DNA from: Ornithodoros turicata
Lineage: Eukaryota; Arthropoda; Arachnida; Ixodida; Argasidae
NCBI RefSeq assembly: GCF_037126465.1
Contig: NC_088201.1
Coordinates: 66,052,879 to 66,116,878, forward strand
DNA length: 64,000 nt
Direction of reading: 5' to 3'
Shown here: positions 23,037 to 33,640 of the stretch, piece by piece
How the letters are laid out: every line of letters starts with the position of its first letter
Position numbering within the stretch: position 1 is the first letter of the stretch
Translations under genes and position numbers: made by a program
The notes under the pieces: generated by a model
Databases searched by the model: none
The model's input: the letters and a program-made list of their open reading frames with translations, nothing else
Told to the model about the DNA's origin: nothing

Positions 23037-23813
23037 GGCTCCATTCCAGAACACACCCGGGTCGACCCGAGAGTAGGGGGTAGCTACTCTCCGCGTTCCG
23101 AAACCTACTGGATGCGCGACTCCCGTTCCAAAAGCGGGTAGCCTACTCGAGAGTAGCTATTCGAGATCAACTCGCTCTACTTCCTATCAGACAGGTGTAG
23201 GTAAGAGTAGTGACGTCAGAGCTGTCGTGTGCATTGAAAGCTACGGTCGTCTGCTTTTGCTGCTGCTCGTCTCGGCAGCATCATAGAGGACCCAGGAAAG
23301 GTCCAATAGGGACTTTGCAACCTGATGTTTTCTTCGGAGCAACATCAACGGAACCATACATACAACACACATCAGATCGTTGCATGTGAAGGTCGAAACC
23401 TGTTTATGTGCGTTTCAGAGCTAGCTGCGGACGAGAACAGCGCTACCCTTTCTCGGAACGTGCGGTAAGTATCCCTAATTCGTGGCGTGAATGCTTTACG
23501 AATCCACGCAGATGTCCCCATACCGAAGTCAACAGCGTCACACTAAAGCAAAGACGCGGATAGCGGTTCTTATGTCGCGGGGCCCAAATGTCAATGTCGT
23601 CTGCTGTCGCCATGTTGAGAATCGTACTCGAGCCTGTTCCACAACCTACCCGAGGGTTACCCTACTCCCATGGTCACGTGGTACAACTCTGTCACGTGAC
23701 CAACTCCTACTCGAGGGTTAGTTGTGGAACGCACCCATCGAGTAGGTTTTGGAACGCGGAGAGTAGCTACCCCCTACTCTCGGGTCGACCCGGGTGAGTT
23801 CTGGAACGCAGCC
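23037..23813. mobile_element. 777-bp long-TIR DNA element
   Basis: The ends pair over about 70 bp: GGCTCCATTCCAGAAC at the left and, reversed, GGCTGCGTTCCAGAAC at the right, both continuing into CACCCGGGTCGACCCGAGAG. The word CGTTCCAAAAC recurs inside both ends. Its right part shares a block around GGTACAACTC flanked by GTCACGTG-type words with the right part of the element at 36154-37525, so both belong to one group. No clear target duplication. No coding region recognised. Confidence 0.75.
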
Positions 23814-24179
23814 ACAGCAACGCGAAACGCAACTTGCGGATGGCGCATTGCATTCCATGCCAGGAGATCGAAGTAAACTTATGAGACACTGAATAACAGG
23901 TATGTTGGCAACTTTTTTCATTCCTGCACATCATTTCACACTACACTGTAGTCATACGTGGATGCATGGTGCCTCGCGATGCTGATGGATGTGCATGGTT
24001 CTAGTTTTTTTCTTCTTCTTTTTTTTTTTTTTTTGCGTAACCGGGGTATCGGTACCTGTCGCGTTGTGGCTTACATGTGACCAAATAAGTGTCATGATGG
24101 TCCTCATAGCGCTTCCTACGAAAGACAAAACCAAACATGTGGGAAGGCATAGCGGTTGAAAAAGGACGTTTTTGATGTT
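23814..24179. other. Spacer, no gene recognised
   Basis: A T-run with CTT interruptions lies at 24005-24034. Nothing else assignable. Confidence 0.35.
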
Positions 24180-24316
24180 TCACATAGAAAAATGTATCGT
24201 TTTCAAGTTGCGGCTGGTGTTCCATGTGCCCGCACCTGTCCTGCGTGTGTGCTTAAACCAACGACGTCGCCCACCACTGCGCAAGTGTTCTGAGCACACA
24301 CGTTTCCACGTGAAGC
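24180..24316 (-). pseudogene. Possible THAP zinc-finger exon fragment
   Basis: On the - strand, after an AG acceptor at 24317-24318, the frame reads GFTWKRVCSEH followed by a basic region. WxRVCSEHF is the C-terminal half of a THAP finger. The first half (CxxC) was not found and the frame has no clear partner exons. Weak evidence. Confidence 0.25.
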
Positions 24317-24871
24317 CTGCAGGTAACTTTTGCAACTTTCCCTTGTAACATAGAGATTCTGAATTTACATCTTGTTGCTTAAGGCAATTCCGAATGCACA
24401 AGATGACACACGCTTACAACGTTGTGACATCAGTGCAATGGTATAGCCAGAAGGGGGTTTTGCGGTTCAACCCTCTCTCCCCCCGAAATGATACCTTTGG
24501 GAGTGCATTTTGGAGTGGGAAATGAGGGGGAATCTTTCTCTCTCATATAGAGTACTCACAGAACCCCTCCAGAAATATTTTTCTGGCTACGCTACTGCAT
24601 CAGTATGACATAACTGTCCTTGAATGGTTATTCATATTTAAAAAAATCATTGTCTCGAATATGTCTACCTATAATCAATAAAAATGTCTGGTTGGTGACA
24701 TGGCTTATCATCATGGCCAAACAAAAGCGTATGTCATTTTGTACAACACCCTATGTATTTTTTTTAGCTATTTCAGAAGGACATAAACTATAGAAGTCAG
24801 CTCCTGGCATATGCCCCTGTGGAGTAATTTTCTCGGAATGCACAACAAGAATTTGGTCACAAAATGACAAC
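24317..24871. other. Spacer 3' of the LINE
   Basis: No gene or repeat recognised. It adjoins the TTG-rich LINE tail at 24872. Confidence 0.35.
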
Positions 24872-24993
24872 AACAACAACAACATAGATGAATGGATGAT
24901 GATGATGATGTGGGATGTTTCCCTGCGTTGAGTGCAGGACCCTACTCCATTCCAAAAAGGTTCATATGAAAGGATGACGAGGAAAGGAAATCC

Positions 24994-26175
24994 CTACAGT
25001 TCGTGAAGGAGGCCGGTGGCCCTCAGAAAGAAAAGAAAAGCGCCAAGTGCACGGCACTGATGTCCAGGGTTACTCCATGGGCCGAGAACTTTGCAGATGT
25101 TGAATGGCCTCTGATCCAGCATTTCAAGTTGACATTTAAAGGCCCGTCGCTCGCGTACGTACTGGCTGCAGCCTTCGAGAATGTGTTGGATTGTTGCCGG
25201 GAAACCACAAGTTGTACACAGCGCCGTGTTGCTGTGGCCCAGCCTATACCGGAGTGCAGGGGTGAATGCGACGCTAAGTCGTAAACGACGCACGAGAGAC
25301 ATAAAGAGGCGAGGGAAACCGCCTGGCATTTCAAATAAAAGCGTTGGGTCAACAGCATACAGAAGCGACCACCGGGTGATGTCATGACACCATTCCTGAT
25401 GGGCCCAAGGCGACGTCAACGCGGACAAGAGGGAGCGCCTATCCCCATTCGAAAGCATGATGTGGACTGCTGAGCGGCGATGGTGAGCCGCAGCAGCTGC
25501 CCGATCCGCTACTTCATTGCCTCTTATTCCAATGTGGCTAGGGACCCATTGGAGGGTGAGCCGGTGACCCCTGTCTTCTAAAACCTTGAGCGTCGTCAGG
25601 ATGCTCACTACCACCGGAGCCAAGGAGCCACGGATGCCCATGTTGTCTATGCACTGCAGCGCTGCCTGCGAATCTGTGTAAACCACCCAGAGGCTGGGGT
25701 GGTCATCCAAAATAGACTTTAGGAATAGCAGGATGGCATACAACTCCGCAGAGGTGGCCGAGGTGCGGTGCGATAGGCGGAACCCACGTGAAATTGACTC
25801 CTGTGGAACTACAAATGCCGCAGATGAGCCGCCAGTAATGGAGGAACCGTCCGTATATACGGCGGTTTGGTTTCCGTATGCAGCGTCCATCCACTCCAGA
25901 GTAGCCTGCTTGAGGACTGGAGCAGGGGTTTGGCTCTTCGGCCCCTTGATCCCCGGGATGTGAGACGAGATGGATGGTTTCGGCAGTGTCCATGGTGCTA
26001 CTGAAGAAGCGGTTGGGGCAACAGTGAAGGCAGGTATATGGTCCGTTAGTTCTTGCGCACACTGCGCGATTTTGCTGCGGTTCCGCTTACGAAGCTTCTG
26101 TACCAGTGGGTGGCGACGATGGTGAGCGCAATCGCAAATAGTGGCGGAAAGTTTCTCTCTTGCGGAGGACGCCAA
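24994..26175 (-). pseudogene. LINE RNase H and C-terminal finger
   Basis: This 393-codon open frame has the RNase HI catalytic set: YTDGS, ATSAELYAI, YTDSQAAL and GNEVADRAA, plus WVPSHIG. Near the C-terminus CTTCGFPATIQHILEGC forms a C-x2-C-x8-H-x4-C finger typical of I-group LINEs. In the element RNase H helps remove RNA from the hybrid during second-strand synthesis. The frame overlaps the end of the reverse transcriptase frame (26087-27280), which marks a frameshift. Confidence 0.88.
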
Positions 26176-27280
26176 TTGGGAGTTTCCTGGCTTCGGCTAC
26201 CACCATCCTCGTCTCAGTGCAACGCGGAACGCCAGGACAGGTCCGCAAGCTGCCCGCCAAGACGCAGCGGAGCTTGCGTTCGGACGTCCGTGATAGTCCG
26301 TGCAACACAGGAAGGCTGTAGACTACTGAGCCACGAACAAGCGCTTTGTGGAGTGCAAGAAGGTCCCGCTCACTACATCCCCAGCGCAAGCCGGCAAAGT
26401 GACGTATCACATTTCCCCAACGTTGCGCCTTTGAAGTGAGATAGTCAATGTGTCTTGCCCACGACAGCTTGCGGTCCAATACAACACCGAGGAACCTGTG
26501 GTGCCTGACCTGCCTTAACGGGGATCCCCCGATGTGTACTTGGAACCGGCGCATCTCTTTCCGGGTAAACGGAAGGGTAGCACTTTTCTCAGTGGAGATG
26601 TCCATCCCTGCGTTCAGGAAGTAGGCATGTATGGCATCAAGTGAGCTCTGGAGCCGACGCTGAATTGCAGGGCGGGACTTGCCAACCGTCCAGACGCAAA
26701 TATCGTCAGGATAGATGGACAGATGCACCCTCCGAGGAAGGCACCCCTTGAGGCCCATCAAGACAATGTTGAATAACAGGTGGCTAAGGACACTTCCCTG
26801 AGGAACTCCCTGTGGCACAGTGATCTTTTCCGTGTCCCCCTCGCCTGTAGTGACGAAAATCTTCCGTTGACGGAGGAAGTCGGAGAGCCACGTCAGCGCC
26901 CTATGAGGCACCTGGGCTTGCAACAACCCAAGAATAACACAAGGATGGCTTACGGAATCGTACGCCCGATTGATGTCCAGGAAGACAGCCATCGCTATTT
27001 TTCTTCGCGCCTTCGCTTCTTCGACCGAAGAGACTAAATCGAGCACCGAATCCATGGAGTTACGGTGCCTGCGGAAACCCGCCATTTCCTGAAGAAAAAC
27101 AGATCTTCGCTCCAGCCACCACTCGAGCCTGTGCAGTATCATACGTTCAAGGACCTTGCCTAAGCAGCTGGTGAGGCTCACGGGTCGGAAAGACGCCAGA
27201 TCAGAGGGTTGTTCCCCGGTTTCAGGATGGGGACTACACGTGCCTCCTTCCACGCAGCAGGGACCTGCCCATCCCTCCAT
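26087..27280 (-). pseudogene. LINE reverse transcriptase
   Basis: This open frame spans RT fingers to thumb: FRPVSLTSCLGKVLER, MAVFLDINRAYDSV (motif A), VPQGVPQGSVLS (motif B) and LSIYPDDICVW (motif C, with Pro in place of the usual Ala of YADD). FLGVVLDRKLSWARHI is the LINE thumb motif. The upstream part, including SPGPDKVTY and LLEVYNTSWRDGQVPAAWK, is in another frame at 27178-27822. Both catalytic aspartates of motif C remain. The Pro change and the frameshifts suggest it is inactive. Confidence 0.88.
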
Positions 27281-27784
27281 GACGTGTTATAAACCTCTAA
27301 GAGCGCCAAAAGGGATGCGTCGTCCAAATTGCGGAGCGCCACGTATGTGACCTTGTCTGGACCCGGCGACGACTTCTTGTGGGAGAGTGCCAGCGCAGCC
27401 TTGAGCTCGGCAAACGTGAGGTCTGCGTCTATGCCAGGGTGAGACACTGACGGGACTTGACTAATAGCATACTGCAGCTCCAATGCATGGCTCCGAAAGG
27501 CTGCACATTTAGCTGCCTCGGACCTTGCTGCCAGAATTTTGCAGAAGTCGTGGGCAACTTCCTTCTCAGGCCTAGATACTGAGAGTGCCAGAAATCTGAG
27601 GGGGTTCCTCGCGGGAGGAGTTTCGCGGAGACTCCGCGCAATCCGCCAGACCTTCGCAGGGCTGGAAAACGGAGTCAGAGACGCGCAAAACTGACGCCAT
27701 CTTTTTTTTGTCAACAGCCTCCAAGGTTTTCTGTACCGATGCATTCGCACAACGCGCGACTTGTGCATCTGCAAGTTGGCCGGA

Positions 27785-28583
27785 TCACCGAGCCTTCCGC
27801 TCTGCCCGTCTCCGAATGGCACGCAAACGCTCCACCTCCGGATCCGTACCTGCGTGGCCAGCGCTGATCTTTGCAGTCATGGTGGAAGACGTCAGAGAGT
27901 TCACAATATGGCCGGTAAATTCGCCTGCGGTCATTCCCACGCGCACGTCCTTTTTGCACAGTTCACGAAAGGACTGCCAATTTGTTAACCGTACGGTTCT
28001 GCGGCTTGCCCCGGATGCGTACTTGGAGTAGGAGACAAATATGGGAACGTGGTCACTACCTCTTCCGTCCAGATCCGTGGACCAGGTCAGGTACGGAAAA
28101 ACGTCCCTCGAACAAAGCGAAATATCTAATACGTCTGTTGAGTAGTCCCGGCGGAGGAATGTTGGAGACCTGTCATTTAAGACACAAAGATCCAGGTCTT
28201 CAATCATATCGCACCACAGGGACCCCTTGCTGTCTCGTCTGCGACTCCCCCACAAGGGGTGATGAGCGTTGATATCCCCAACAACAAGGAAGTGATCACC
28301 CACCCCTGCCAGGGCTAGTGTTAGGTCATGGGCTGTCGTCTGGACTGACGGCGGCACGTACACGCTGAGAACAGCCAGTGAAAATTTCCCAAGAAGAATC
28401 TTGCAGGGGACACAGTCGAAAGGCAACTGACTCGCCGTGTGTACTTGCGTCACAGCCAAGTCTTGTCGCACACATAGCACTATCCTCCAAGATGACACCC
28501 CCTGCTGACCAAATTCGGAAGTCTGGCTTCACGTATGCTTCACAGATGGCCAAAATGGGAGTCCGGTACTTCAATAAAAACAA
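27785..28583 (-). pseudogene. LINE endonuclease domain
   Basis: The EEP endonuclease reads from FLLKYRTPILAICEAYVKP (28583 downward) and changes frame near 28460. It continues through LSVYVPPS, FLVVGDINAHHPLWGS, LNDRSPTFLRRDYSTDVLD and GRGSDHVPI, the motifs holding the Asp/Asn/His metal- and phosphate-binding residues. In an active LINE it nicks the target to prime reverse transcription. It lacks its first strands. Confidence 0.85.
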
Positions 28584-28590
28584 CTTGACT

Positions 28591-29641
28591 GCCGCATAGA
28601 CTGCTCAGACTGCCTCATTCGCGGAGGGAGCGGTGTGCTTGTATGTGCACCAATTTGTGGAACCGCAGCGGCCCTCTGGACGACATCCGTATCGGTCTGG
28701 CGCAAGGGAGGCGAAAACGTCTGGGGGTGCTGGGCATCCAGGCTAACCGTTGGGGAATGAGTAGCATGTTGCTTGAATATTGGGAGAATGTAACAGATAC
28801 AAATATCGTATGACACAGTATCGAAATAAGAGATTTTTCACAAGGGATACATGAAACACTGTCACGTAGTATTACAACACTTGAACATGAACACATAACA
28901 CTTTTGGGGAGCATACAACAGAGTGATTTGTAATACGCCTGATTTTTTTTCCTTTTTCTTTTTTTGCCGAAATGAGACTACATTTGGTGAGACATCTTCG
29001 GCCGAACTGGGGGGGGGGGGGGGGGGAGAGACATCGGCCGTAATGATTCGTGCTTTTACGTGAAAATGAAATAAATAAAATAACGACATCACGTATTGGC
29101 GAAGTAAAGCTTGATTTCTTGACTGACAGCACCCCAAACGCGGTTGCCCTGCCTTGGGGTCGTAGGAATATGATTACATCATTCCTGGATCACCTCTGCT
29201 CATTGTTCCAGGGATTGGATGTGTCAACAGATTTACGCCACATTAGACGTGATTTGATCGGCCGTAGAATTATGGCCGGAAAAAGTGATAATCATTGATG
29301 CCGTGACTGAGACAAAATTGCCCACATACTAAAATGGGCTTCAAGCGACAAATTCAGAAGATATCGCCTTATTTGCTACTGTAAACGCGTGCAGTCACGC
29401 TCTATCTGTTTGCCGACGTTATCTCACTTAACAGAGGAAGGCTTCGACGGCAGATACACCCACGTCATGCTACTATTTGCAATGTTTTATTGCAGTCACC
29501 CACAGTAAACCCAACCCCCGGATCTTTTGTTGCACCCAATTTCCACATGAACTTCTGCAACCTTATAGCGGCATCTTCTGTTTCACACGAGTGCTTCTGA
29601 CAAGCTAGCCTTCACTTGCCATCTTCTGCGCCTAGAGGAAA
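28591..29641. other. Region upstream of the host gene
   Basis: No coding exon recognised. A run of 18 G lies at 29009-29026. The 200 bp before the start codon at 29642 should contain promoter and 5' UTR, but no clear TATA box or initiator can be named. The start context AGGAAAATGG is favourable. Confidence 0.4.
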
Positions 29642-29764
29642 ATGGCCGTCGTTGTCGAGGATAAAGTAGTGAAATCAACGTGTCAAGATCTCAACATTCC
29701 CGATGTCGATGCAGCAGAGTTCTTCGTGGAAAAATTTCGGACCTTTGAAGACCGCACCGCACTG
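29642..29764 (+). CDS. Acyl-CoA synthetase / luciferase-like enzyme, exon 1
   Basis: This 41-codon first coding exon starts at an ATG in good context and ends in a GTGAGT donor (29765-29770), phase 0. It encodes NIPDVDAAEFFVEKFRTFED then RTAL, the segment that opens arthropod 4-coumarate-CoA-ligase-like and firefly-luciferase-like acyl-CoA synthetases just before the V-D-x-x-T-G-x-x-x-T-Y motif. Exon 2 (63006) begins exactly with that motif in matching phase. Such enzymes form acyl-adenylates with ATP and transfer the acyl group to CoA; many in this group are peroxisomal. No signal peptide is seen. The intervening intron is 33,241 bp, almost filled with mobile elements. The substrate cannot be told from these exons. 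Confidence 0.8.
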
Positions 29765-29770
29765 GTGAGT

Positions 29771-30089
29771 GTGTTTCCCAGCCAACTTTACCAGTTTTTC
29801 CAGGTACTGATTGCACGCTTTATACTAGTCCACCTCGGGTAGAAATTCCACACACACACACACATATTCAGCTATCTGTTTGGAGAAGACACAAAATGCA
29901 GGGTAGCTCGTGAAAAATAATATAGAAACGAAAACACTGAGACAGATGTACACAACTGTTGTGTCGTCCATATGTGTTCCTCAGTCTCGTGGATTTCCTT
30001 TCTATCAGTATCTGTTTATTGATTGATTGACTTACTGATTGATGCTCTGAAAGCGAGCATTACAGAGGGGAGTGTTGATAATGTTCCGA
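29771..30089. other. Start of intron 1
   Basis: Intron sequence with a short CA microsatellite (29851-29866). No recognised element. Confidence 0.5.
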
Positions 30090-30432
30090 AAATTATCAGT
30101 ATTAATACATAGAAGTGAAGGTGGTAAGATGGCTCCAGTCCGTACTTGTTTTTCGCAAAAATGATTTCAAGAATGCGTCTGTCCTACAATGGGGTGGAAT
30201 GCGTACTTTGTGTTGATGGTCGACACGAGATTATATGTACGATGAGAAGGATTTCTTTTGTACGAGCTAATGGATAATGGTTCTACTGATAATGTAGATT
30301 TCATTGATGTGACGCTTGCGATTCGACTGAAGTTGGATAATATGAAGCGAATGGGCACAGTCTTGGACACTTTCAAGTCAGTCGATGAGTACTGAATGGT
30401 CGGGGTCCCATGCAAATGATGCATACTCTACT
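30090..30432 (-). pseudogene. LINE C-terminal fragment (CR1/L2 type)
   Basis: On the - strand the sequence reads AWDPDHSVLIDxLESVQ then, with frame changes, ILSNFSRIASVTSMKSTL, and SRVDHQHKVRIPP with RTDAFLKSF. This W-D-P...LExVQ...F-I-L-S-N-Y-S-R pattern is the usual C-terminus of CR1/L2-type LINE ORF2 proteins after the RT thumb. Three in-frame stops and at least one shift are present. It lies antisense in intron 1 of the host gene. Confidence 0.7.
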
Positions 30433-31319
30433 TGGCTGGATTTTTAAAGTGACAATTTCAAGTTGATGGGGGTCATGTAAAAAAAATTTTGCGCTTTGTC
30501 GTGTGCGTTTTCTTTCTGTGTGTTTGTGTGGGAGCGTAGGCACATGTGCGGTTCTCGTTTTCATTCCATAACCACGCTATTTTCTTATTGCACGTGCTTG
30601 AAAATGATACCTCCCTTACCCGTTTCGTAACATGGCTTTCTATGACCAGTCATCAATGTGAGTCTGGTATCGGAGGCTGGTATTCATGGGCTAGGTAGTT
30701 GAGCCCCGTACAACAGATGCAGGCCTTCCGCACCTACTCCTGCTCTCACCCCTTCTGCAAAGGGCCAGTGAAGCGCCATAGAAGCGATGAATGGTTCATC
30801 ACATCATCATTCCATGTGTGCACATCCATAGGCACGAAGCTTTCATTTTGTCGGGGGGGGGGGGGGAGGGGGGGAGGCGTTGCGGGCTTCGGTCCAAGAG
30901 CGAACGCAAAGTGCGTAAATGTATGTGCGTGTGTGCGCGTGGGGGTGGCGGGGGGTGACAAGAGCACGGTTTCCCCGATGAGCTCCTCCATGTTATGCGT
31001 GCATATACGGCGCCGAAGGGGCATCACCGGACTTCCCTCTTGCACGGCGACTTTTACGCGTTTACTATTGCCGCACACGGAGTTCCTAACTTCTGCGCAG
31101 GCAAAATTTTCTTGGATACGTTTTGTGGTATTTCTGTTACGCGCTTTGAGTACACTCATTCCAAAACTCGCAGTGATCTGTGTCCTATTGACATGGGCCA
31201 GAAAGAACAGATGTAGTTGTTGTAGGTAGGTTGTGGAAACTCTCCCCAGAACGACTAAAGATTGTTGCATGTGCGTCTCGCAATTTTTATTCGATTTCTA
31301 CACTGAAATCACGAGTGAA
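30433..31319. other. Intron sequence, low-complexity G run
   Basis: Contains G14 at 30853-30866 and GT/GGGG-rich sequence up to 30955. Open frames on both strands (30699-31229 + and 30746-31270 -) cross this low-complexity stretch and show no domain, so they are not called. Confidence 0.35.
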
Positions 31320-33640
31320 ACGAAATGAGATTTGGAACAATTCCTACGCCGTGGTGAAAAATGCGTTCCTTCGCACTGCGTACCATCCCATGAACTCGTC
31401 TGCAATGGTATCAAGGTTTAATTCGCGGGCGAGCTCTTTGTGGCCGTACAGAAGCGTCGTGTGGTTCAGTCGGGCTTGGGACATTGTTTATCTCAAATAT
31501 GTTTTGATGCGACGGAGGCAGGAAAACGATTTTTCTGACGTGCAAGACGTCAGTGGAATGGTCAGTGCGACTTGTAAGAGTTCTGTCATTTCCGGTAAAA
31601 GGTGTCTCGCATACGGCTGCCGTCATCGCCCGAGAGGAGTTCTACAACATCTTGAAATGCTTTCAAGGGCATGACGCAACGCTGCTTAGCAATATTGATC
31701 GCCATGTCCAGGTGTAACTCAAGACGTCCCTCATCAAAATCGGCACCGTAAAAATTAGAGATGTACGTGCTGTTGCTTCTCCCTGTGACGAAACTCTCTA
31801 TGTGCCATATGCTGCCACATAATTGGTGGGGATCTATCAACTACCGATGATTGCACACTGTCGACCCGCTGTCGATACATGTCTTCCACTGACTGGAACG
31901 CGTGAGCGTTCGATCCCTCATCATACCGCCGGGGCACCTTTGTTTGCCTTGAAACCGGAACACATGGCTCTTCAATGGCAAACTTCTGGGTAGTTACTTG
32001 TGTAATTAGATAATTATGTTAATAGAATATTCTGAATAACTTTTTCGCCTCCAACAACAACAAATAAGTTAATGATAATGAATGGGGAAATTCGCCACGT
32101 AAGGTGCGGCCCACTACCCCAAGGCACAATGGGGCAGGATGTGATGTGTCCTGATGATGAGGTGATGAACGATGCTAAATAGGGATAGTCAGTGGAGTCA
32201 GTAAGACATCAGAACGGTAGGCAAAACCACAGCACACAAAAACACACACACAGCACACAGGTACGCAGGCAGATCATAGGGTAGAGAGGAGACCAGTGTC
32301 CCGGAGAAAAATCTTCAAATACATACTCAAGAACTTGACGATGTTTCGCCTCCGTTTGCCCCGTTTCGTTCGAGAAGCCGTGCCTAAGTTCAATAATACT
32401 CCCTTTGACGTTTTCCACCATTTGTTCTGCTCTGTCAAATCTCAATCCCGGTTTCTGGAAAGCTGAGCTCACGGTCTCTAGTCTTGAGAACACGAGGGTC
32501 AGGAGCCTGAGCATAAAAAACGTCTCGAATCTTGATAATACCTTCGCGGACCCACTTGATTTCGCTTCGGCCTCATTTCGTTCCTGTGATGCAATCTCAT
32601 CAAGAAATGTCATCAGTGGCTGTAATTCTGAACGCCTTCAGCGTGTGGGCAAAATTTTCGTAAGCTTGTGTTTCCGTCCTATTGTTCATACTCTTGGAAC
32701 GCATGGAGGCGCTCTGCAGCAACAACAACAATAGATGACGACGATGAAATGGGGTGTTTCGCTTTGGAGAGGACATGACGAAGTTTATCGAGTTCGTTAT
32801 GACGCCCAAGAAATCACGACACATGTCCAATCGCTGGCTCATGTCCTGATGCGTTAAGAACATGCGCGACACAGTGCACGTATATCGCTCGGGGCTCTTC
32901 ATGTCGTACCAGAGCTTGACGTCCACTGTGCTGCCTTTTCATGTTTGCCACGCCGTCGTAGCACTGTCTACGACACTTGTCAATAGGAAGATTGAATCGA
33001 CGTAGGATTTGTTTCAAGTTGACGAAGAGGGTTGTCGCTCTGGTGTCTGCTGTACTAAAAAGACGCAGAACGACTCCTCAACTTTTAAGTTTGCTTGCAC
33101 TGTTCGGAAGCATATTGACATTTGTTCCTTGACGGATATGTCTGTCGTCTCATCCATGATCGCGGCATAATGCCCCACTTCACGGATTTCATATTTGTCA
33201 GGGAACGAAGTACATCATGAGTCATCATTTCCAACTGTTCGTTTAAAATGTCGTGCGAAATCCACTTGAATTTCGTGCGGCGAAACCACGACTGCACCTC
33301 CGGTACATGATTTGCGCGAAGTTCTAAGAGCTGTTGCGGATTGTTCTCTTTGTCGTCACGGCCGCGTATTGCCAACTCTTGGCAAGCTAGATACTGCAGA
33401 GGCAGAGACGATGGTGTCGTTACTAGTGCATTACTAGCATTCGATGCAGTCCTGTGAAAATTTGTCTCTTCATGTGGCCTGAAATCTCTCGAGAGCTTTC
33501 TTCCAGTTGCTGAACCCATTTACCACAAAAGTCCGTGTAGAATTCTTGTCTCTTGAAGTATTCGGAAGAGGTAGTACGTTCATCTCCGAAGCAACGCGGC
33601 AAATTGCACGGAACGCCTTTTCTTTGTCGGTATCATATGA
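31320..33640 (-). pseudogene. hAT transposase relic (TTF finger, DUF4371, dimerisation domain)
   Basis: From 33640 downward the - strand gives a TTF-type finger segment (FVVNGFSNWKKALERF, then HEETNFHR after a shift), then RGRDDKENNPQQLLELRA and KFKWISHDILNEQ, which belong to the DUF4371 domain of ZMYM1-like hAT transposases. It continues with CYDGVANM, IYVHCVAHVLNA, a FSRLETVSSAFQKPGLRF block, and PRRYDEGS. The C-terminus is the hAT dimerisation domain: ALTIPLTSCTSEKSFSCLRR and KTYLR, where an in-frame TAA follows. Multiple shifts and stops make it dead. A LINE tail (32045-32290) interrupts it. Terminal repeats of the element were not found. It is antisense to the host gene. Confidence 0.8.
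32045..32290 (-). repeat. LINE 3' tail inserted in the hAT relic
   Basis: Read on the - strand it ends in (TTG)3-4 (32051-32062) after a block containing CATCACATCCTGCCCCATTG and a GGTAGTGGGCCGCACC stretch. This is a 5'-truncated LINE 3' end, similar in tail type to the LINE at 24872-28590. It sits between hAT coding blocks that end near 32300 and restart near 31970. A second, 45-bp tail of the same style lies at 32716-32760. Confidence 0.55.

Larger units (their letters stand above)
24872..28590 (-). mobile_element. I-group LINE with RNase H, about 3.7 kb
   Basis: On the - strand an endonuclease, reverse transcriptase, RNase H and a C-terminal CCHC finger follow one another, then a short 3' UTR and a (TTG)5 tail at 24872-24887. 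Endonuclease-RT-RNase H order in one polyprotein marks the I group of non-LTR retrotransposons. The endonuclease lacks its extreme N-terminus and no ORF1 is seen, so the copy is 5' truncated near 28.6 kb. Three frame changes (near 28480, 27800 and 27210) break the reading frame, yet long open stretches remain, so the insertion is fairly young. Confidence 0.88.

Noticed and set aside
23034..23816. Target duplication for the long-TIR element
   Set aside because: Flanks ATC and ACA do not match; no shift of the ends gives a convincing duplication.
30699..31270. Open frames of about 175 codons on both strands
   Set aside because: They overlap each other across a G-run and GT-rich sequence; neither has a domain.
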